In this document: one piece after another, positions 6,212-9,875 of the stretch | Layout: each line of letters opens with the position of its first letter | Numbering within the stretch: the stretch's first letter is position 1 | Assembly (NCBI GenBank): GCA_949076555.1 | Contig: CARUOB010000077.1 | Location: 1 to 9,875, forward strand | DNA: 9,875 nt | Source: an uncultured Lachnospiraceae bacterium | GTDB lineage: Bacteria > Bacillota > Clostridia > Lachnospirales > Lachnospiraceae | Reading direction: 5' to 3' | Notes under the pieces: model-generated | Seen by the model: the letters and a program-made list of their open reading frames with translations, nothing else | Told to the model about the DNA's origin: nothing | Databases searched by the model: none | Position numbers and translations under genes: made by a program

Positions 6212-7624
6212 ATGAAGAAAAAAAGAATGATGGCAGCGATGCTGGCGGGCGCTATGGTATTATCCATGACTGCATGTGGAAACAGCGGCGGCGCTGAAAA
6301 AGCGGCAAGCACAGAAGGGGATGCGGCAAAAGAGGCTCCGGCAGCAGAAGCGGAAGCTCCGGCGGCAGAGGCGGAAGCGCCTGCGGGAGGGTCGGTAGAG
6401 CTGGTTGTAACCACCACCTTCGCTGGTGAGGATTCCAACGCACAGAATTATAAGGACGCTGTAAAGGCATGGGAGGCGGAGACGGGCAACTCGGTAGTTG
6501 ACACTTCCGCAACCGCAGACGAGACCTTCAAGACAAGAGTCGCTACAGACTTTGAGACGGGTTCCGAGCCGGATGTACTGTTCTTTTTCAATGGGGCAGA
6601 CTCCAACAGCTTCATCGAGGCAGGCAAGGTGGTTTCCATCGACGAGATCCGCGCAGAGTATCCGGATTACGCTTCTAACATGAACGAAGACCTGATCACG
6701 GCTTCTCTGGTTGACAACAAGAAATACGCAGTACCGGCTAACGGTTTCTGGGAGGCAATGTTTGTAAACACCGAGATTCTTGAGGCGGCAGGCGTGGCAA
6801 TGCCCGGCAAGGACTACACCATGGACCAGTTCAAGGCGGATTGCGAGAAGATCAAGGCAGCAGGTTACGCGCCTATCGCGGCAGCTCTCGGCAACATTCC
6901 TCATTACTGGTGGGAGTTCGCAATCTTTAACAACCAGTCTCCGGCAACCCATCTGGAGATCCCGGAGAGTGCGGGCGACGAGAACGGTCAGGCTTGGGTA
7001 CAGGGCATGAACGATATCAAAGAGCTGTATGAGCTGGGATACTTCCCGGAGAATACGCTCTCCGCAACGGACGACGAGACATTCGCAATGTTCACGGAAG
7101 GCAAAGCGGCATTCCTGATTGACGGTTCCTGGAAAGTAGGCGGTATCGTGGGCGCATGTCAGGCAGATCCCAGCGACCCGGCAACTCTGGATGCTGAAAA
7201 GTTAGATAAGTTTGACGTAACTTATGTACCCGGCAAGGGAGACAGAAAGGCAACCGATCTAGTAGGCGGTCTTTCCTCCGGATACTTTATCACAAGAAAG
7301 GCGTGGGACGATCCTGCGAAGAGAGATGCAGCAGTCAGCTTTGTAGAGTATCTGACTTCTGACGAGATGGTTCCCAAGTTTGCACAGCACGGTGCATCTG
7401 CACTGAAGAATGCACCTGAGGTTGACGCTTCTGAGTTCAATGTTCTGCAGGTTAAGGCGATGAACATGATGGCAGGCACCACATCCCTGACGGGTGCGGT
7501 ACAGGATTTGTTTGCAGGCGACTGCCGCGTATCTACCTTCGACGGTATGCCTGAGATCGTGACAGGCAGAGTAGCAGCCGAGGATGCGGTAGCGGAAGGC
7601 TTAGAGGCTTATCACAATCAGTAA
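6212..7624 (+). CDS. Sugar ABC transporter solute-binding lipoprotein, family 1
   Basis: This 470-residue protein should capture sugars outside the cell and pass them to the two permeases encoded next. It begins with a typical lipoprotein signal: MKKKR, a hydrophobic stretch, and SMTAC with C22 as the lipidated cysteine; Met at the -3 position is less usual than Leu. A flexible linker of Ala, Glu and Pro (about 28-60) holds a duplicated 7-residue unit. The mature fold starts near 61. Aromatic residues at 232-236 (YWWEF) could stack on a sugar ring, and FLIDGSW (301-307) is characteristic of CUT1 binding proteins. The ATG has AGGGAGG eight bases upstream. A hairpin right after the gene probably favours its expression over the permeases. 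The ligand is unknown; a GlcNAc disaccharide would fit the phosphorylase nearby. Confidence 0.93.
   Translation: MKKKRMMAAMLAGAMVLSMTACGNSGGAEKAASTEGDAAKEAPAAEAEAPAAEAEAPAGGSVELVVTTTFAGEDSNAQNYKDAVKAWEAETGNSVVDTSATADETFKTRVATDFETGSEPDVLFFFNGADSNSFIEAGKVVSIDEIRAEYPDYASNMNEDLITASLVDNKKYAVPANGFWEAMFVNTEILEAAGVAMPGKDYTMDQFKADCEKIKAAGYAPIAAALGNIPHYWWEFAIFNNQSPATHLEIPESAGDENGQAWVQGMNDIKELYELGYFPENTLSATDDETFAMFTEGKAAFLIDGSWKVGGIVGACQADPSDPATLDAEKLDKFDVTYVPGKGDRKATDLVGGLSSGYFITRKAWDDPAKRDAAVSFVEYLTSDEMVPKFAQHGASALKNAPEVDASEFNVLQVKAMNMMAGTTSLTGAVQDLFAGDCRVSTFDGMPEIVTGRVAAEDAVAEGLEAYHNQ
6335..6376 (+). repeat. Tandem 21-base repeat in the lipoprotein linker
   Basis: Two in-frame 21-base units (6335-6355 and 6356-6376) each encode APAAEAE, and a partial third unit encodes APA. 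The copies differ at only two bases, both at third codon positions, so the peptide is unchanged. The repeat lies in the disordered linker between the lipid anchor and the folded domain, and could change length by slippage. Confidence 0.8.
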
Positions 7625-7644
7625 ATCACATAGGGGAGTGTTTG

Positions 7645-7671
7645 AAGGGGCAGGGGATTACCCTGCCCCTT
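7645..7671 (+). terminator. Stem-loop between binding-protein and permease genes
   Basis: AAGGGGCAGGG (7645-7655) pairs perfectly with CCCTGCCCCTT (7661-7671) around the 5-base loop GATTA, giving an 11-bp GC-rich stem 20 bases after the binding-protein stop codon. Only four T residues follow before a G. That suggests a partial terminator or an mRNA-protecting hairpin, a common device in sugar ABC operons for making more binding protein than permease. Confidence 0.75.
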
Positions 7672-7708
7672 TTGAAAAAAAGTTTTAGGAAAAGTGTGGA
7701 GGTGGCTT

Positions 7709-8596
7709 ATGGGAGCTAATATATATCGCAATAAAAAGCCGGCACTGGCGTTTCTTCTTCCGGCGTTTCTGTTCATGGTGCTGTTTCTCTATTATCCGTT
7801 TTTTAAAACAATTATCAACAGTTTTATGCACCTGAAACAGCTTGGCGCGACGGCGACAGAGTTTAACGCGCCCTGGTATACCAACTATGAGGAGATGCTG
7901 CACGATCCGCATGTGTGGACCTCCGTAAAAAATACGATCATCATGATGCTTGTCACGCTGGTGGGACAGGTTGGAATCGCCATCATATTGGCGCTTATGG
8001 TGGACAATATCGGCAGGGGAAAACAGATTTTCAGAACGCTCTATTTCTTCCCCATCGTGATTTCCGCGACGGCCCTAGGTCTGATGTTTAACCTGATTTT
8101 TCTTCGCGACAAAGGTATGGTCAACCAGGTGCTTGAAATGCTCGGCAAGCAGGATTTGACGGACTGGAAGGCGGAAGGGATCGCCCTTGTCACGATGATG
8201 GCGCCGGTTATGTGGCAGTATGTGGGATTCTACTTTGTCATCCTTGTTACGGGACTGAACAACATTTCCGACGAGCTGTACGAGGCGGCCACGATCGACG
8301 GTGCGACAGCACTGCAGCGGGTGCGCTACATATCCGTTCCGATGCTTCACAATGTGATCTGTACATGCAGTGTACTGGCGGTGACAGGCGCGCTCAAGGT
8401 GTTCGATCTGCCGTGGGTAATGTTCCCCAAGGGAATGCCCCTCAAGACGACTTTCCTGACCGGCACATACATGTACTATCAGACGATGGAAACGAAGAAC
8501 GTGGACTACGGTGCGGCGCTGGCGGTTCTGATCGTGGTGCTGGGCGTGGTGCTCGCCAAGGTTGTCAATGCGATTTTCCGTGAAAAAGATTACTAG
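7709..8596 (+). CDS. Sugar ABC transporter permease, MalF/UgpA type
   Basis: This 295-residue inner-membrane protein should form half of the translocation channel of a CUT1 importer. I place the start at the ATG at 7709, because GGAGG at 7698-7702 lies six bases ahead; a GTG at 7694 is in frame but overlaps the ribosome binding region. About six membrane helices are visible, the first near 12-32 and the last near 263-285. The ATPase-contact loop has the EAA motif EAATIDG at 192-198 followed by ...RYISVPML. It is 12 bases from the next permease gene, so the two are surely co-transcribed and work as a heterodimer. Confidence 0.93.
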   Translation: MGANIYRNKKPALAFLLPAFLFMVLFLYYPFFKTIINSFMHLKQLGATATEFNAPWYTNYEEMLHDPHVWTSVKNTIIMMLVTLVGQVGIAIILALMVDNIGRGKQIFRTLYFFPIVISATALGLMFNLIFLRDKGMVNQVLEMLGKQDLTDWKAEGIALVTMMAPVMWQYVGFYFVILVTGLNNISDELYEAATIDGATALQRVRYISVPMLHNVICTCSVLAVTGALKVFDLPWVMFPKGMPLKTTFLTGTYMYYQTMETKNVDYGAALAVLIVVLGVVLAKVVNAIFREKDY

Positions 8597-8608
8597 GAGG
8601 GATAGACT

Positions 8609-9469
8609 ATGACGAAGAAAAAAAAGATGTCACCCGGACTGATCGTGGTGTATGTGATATTGATTATTTGGGCGTTGACGACGGTCTATCCGATACTCTG
8701 GGTGATACAGAACGCGTTCAAGGCGAAAAATAAGATTCTGGAGAACTCTTTCGCGCTTCCGCTGGGAGATCTGTTCACGACGGCGAACTTCAGAAAAGCG
8801 TTTGATACGACGGATATTTTCGGGGCATATAAGAGCAGCCTGTTTATCTCCACTATGGTGGCGCTGATGGTGGTGCTGCTTGCGGGTATGGGCGCTTACG
8901 CCCTTGCCAGATACAGGTTCCGCGGTTCGAACCTAATCAATTCTCTTGTGGTCGGCGCGATGATGTTCCCGGCTTTTGCAACGGTCATCTCGGTATATCA
9001 GATGGAGTTCAAATGGGGCATCGCCAGCACGGGAAGCTGGTTCCTCAACATGCTGTCGGTAATCCTGCCGCAGATAGCCGGAAATATGGCTTTTGCGATG
9101 GTGGTTCTGACCGGTTATATTAAGGGACTGCCCATAGAGCTGGAGGAGGCGGCCTACATGGAGGGCTGCAACGCGTTTCAGATTTACTTTAAGGTGGTGA
9201 TGCCTCTGACGAAGCCCTCTTTTGCGACGGTGGCAATCTTCTCCTTCCTCTGGAGCTACAACGATCTGTTTACCCAGTCCTTCTTCCTGAGAAGACCGGA
9301 TATGTACAGTATCACCATGATGCTCAACAATATCAGCGCCAAGGAGGGAACCGACTACGGTTTGATGGCGGCTGTGGTAGCGCTGATCATCGTTCCCGTC
9401 ATTATCGTGTACTGTTGTCTGCAGAAGCAGATCATCAAGGGCATGACAGCGGGAGCAGTCAAAGGCTAA
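8609..9469 (+). CDS. Sugar ABC transporter permease, MalG/UgpE type
   Basis: This 286-residue inner-membrane protein is the second half of the CUT1 channel. It starts with a short Lys-rich cytoplasmic segment, followed by a first membrane helix at about 10-30 ending in the TTVYPILWV stretch typical of MalG-like permeases. The EAA loop has EAAYMEG at 180-186, then KVVMPLTKP. The C-terminus is short and basic (KGMTAGAVKG), also typical. AGGAGG at 8595-8600 overlaps the stop codon of the preceding gene and serves this ATG, which points to tight translational coupling. No ATPase gene follows. Confidence 0.94.
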   Translation: MTKKKKMSPGLIVVYVILIIWALTTVYPILWVIQNAFKAKNKILENSFALPLGDLFTTANFRKAFDTTDIFGAYKSSLFISTMVALMVVLLAGMGAYALARYRFRGSNLINSLVVGAMMFPAFATVISVYQMEFKWGIASTGSWFLNMLSVILPQIAGNMAFAMVVLTGYIKGLPIELEEAAYMEGCNAFQIYFKVVMPLTKPSFATVAIFSFLWSYNDLFTQSFFLRRPDMYSITMMLNNISAKEGTDYGLMAAVVALIIVPVIIVYCCLQKQIIKGMTAGAVKG

Positions 9470-9533
9470 TGCGAGAAGGACTTCTAGCCACTCGCAGCAG
9501 GGGCTGCTTCGCGGAGAAGTTCTAAGTCTCGCA
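9470..9533 (+). repeat. Long imperfect palindrome abutting the permease stop codon
   Basis: TGCGAGA (9470-9476) pairs with TCTCGCA (9527-9533). Next, 9477-9485 pairs with 9515-9523 over nine positions (one G-U), with AAG bulged on the 3' side. An inner stem GCAGC/GCTGC at 9494-9507 closes the top. The 64-base structure starts directly after the stop codon and has no T run behind it. It may protect the 3' end of the operon mRNA, or be one copy of a dispersed palindromic element; the sequence alone does not decide. Confidence 0.65.
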
Positions 9534-9535
9534 TA

Positions 9536-9563
9536 AGAGAATGCTTGAAAAGAAGCATTCTCT
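9536..9563 (+). terminator. Second hairpin after the transporter operon
   Basis: AGAGAATGCTT (9536-9546) and AAGCATTCTCT (9553-9563) form a perfect 11-bp stem with the loop GAAAAG. It starts two bases after the preceding long palindrome. The following bases (GTGATGG) lack a T tract, so it is not a classical intrinsic terminator, but together the two hairpins probably mark the end of the transporter transcript ahead of the next promoter. Confidence 0.6.
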
Positions 9564-9615
9564 GTGATGGATTGAAATTGTGTATACAGGATAGGATAAA
9601 AGAAGGAATAGACAA

Positions 9616-9652
9616 TTGGAAGAAATTTCGGTATCATTAGAATAGTGATACC
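9616..9652 (+). promoter_or_regulatory. Promoter with overlapping dyad operator before the response regulator gene
   Basis: TTGGAA at 9616-9621 (4 of 6) and TAGAAT at 9638-9643 (5 of 6), with a 16-base spacer, form a good promoter. GGTATCA (9630-9636) and TGATACC (9646-9652) are perfect inverted copies nine bases apart and bracket the -10 box, so a dimeric protein bound there would block RNA polymerase. Transcription would begin near 9650, leaving a leader of only about 18 bases. Confidence 0.55.
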
Positions 9653-9667
9653 ATGTGGGGGATGGTC

Positions 9668-9875
9668 ATGTACAAAGTGGCAATTATCGATGATGAACCA
9701 TTGATTGTAGAAGGATTGTCGAAGACAATTGCGTGGGAGAAGTGGAATTGTCAGGTGGCAGGCACCGCAGGAGACGGGAAGGAAGGGATGGAGTTGATCC
9801 GCGAAAAGAGGCCGGATATCGTCATTACGGATATCTGTATGCCGAAGATGGACGGACTGAAAATGATCGCGGGTC
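9668..9875 (+). CDS. Response regulator, YesN-like, cut by the window edge
   Basis: Only the first 69 codons are present, with no stop codon before the edge. They encode the start of a receiver domain: the acidic pair D8-D9 near the N-terminus, D55 in the ITDICMPKMDG stretch as the phosphorylated aspartate, and a conserved IVEGL helix. The W..W pattern at 23-26 and the overall spacing match YesN-type regulators, which end in an AraC-type DNA-binding domain; that part lies outside the window. I chose the ATG at 9668 over an in-frame ATG at 9662 because the G-rich stretch at 9657-9661 leaves six bases before 9668. It probably pairs with the YesM-like kinase upstream of the transporter genes. 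Confidence 0.9.
   Translation, partial: MYKVAIIDDEPLIVEGLSKTIAWEKWNCQVAGTAGDGKEGMELIREKRPDIVITDICMPKMDGLKMIAG

Noticed and set aside
2736..9600. Similar ACAGGATA stretches before the mutase gene and after the transporter operon
   Set aside because: An 8-base match in purine-rich intergenic sequence at different distances from the genes is easily due to chance.

Overview
The window looks like part of a carbohydrate-use locus from a Gram-positive, Clostridia-type bacterium, most likely a Lachnospiraceae-like gut or anaerobic Firmicute. The evidence is strong AGGAGG-type ribosome binding sites, moderate GC content, a YesM/YesN-type two-component pair, and a CUT1-type sugar ABC transporter with no ATPase gene beside it. 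All seven genes seen are on the + strand. No mobile element, CRISPR array, tRNA or rRNA was found.

Left part (1-4177): a 300-base leader with a good promoter, three consecutive inverted repeats and a LacI/cre-like palindrome comes before a GH94 phosphorylase. At diagnostic positions this enzyme resembles N,N'-diacetylchitobiose phosphorylase (ChbP) more than cellobiose phosphorylase. A phosphohexomutase gene follows after 55 bases, probably in the same operon. The simplest reading is a phosphorolytic route: a disaccharide, probably (GlcNAc)2, plus phosphate gives a sugar-1-phosphate plus a free sugar, and the mutase converts the 1-phosphate to the 6-phosphate.

Middle and right part (4178-9469): after a strong GC-rich hairpin comes a membrane sensor histidine kinase of the YesM (HPK7) type. 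It is followed by a lipoprotein solute-binding protein and two inner-membrane permeases of a CUT1 ABC importer. A stem-loop between the binding-protein gene and the permease genes probably lets the binding protein be made in excess. The ATPase must come from elsewhere, as with shared MsmK/MsiK-type ATPases.

Right end (9470-9875): two tandem hairpins close the transporter operon. A new promoter overlapped by a perfect 7-bp dyad then drives a YesN-like response regulator, which the window edge cuts after 69 codons. The kinase and this regulator flank the transporter and may form one system that senses the imported sugar.

The families are well known. The least described aspects are the possible dedicated GlcNAc-1-P mutase, the structured leader, a GTAAACG site shared by the two main transcription units, and the hairpin elements. 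Enzyme specificity, regulation and operon limits are inferences from sequence and memory of the families; no database search was run.
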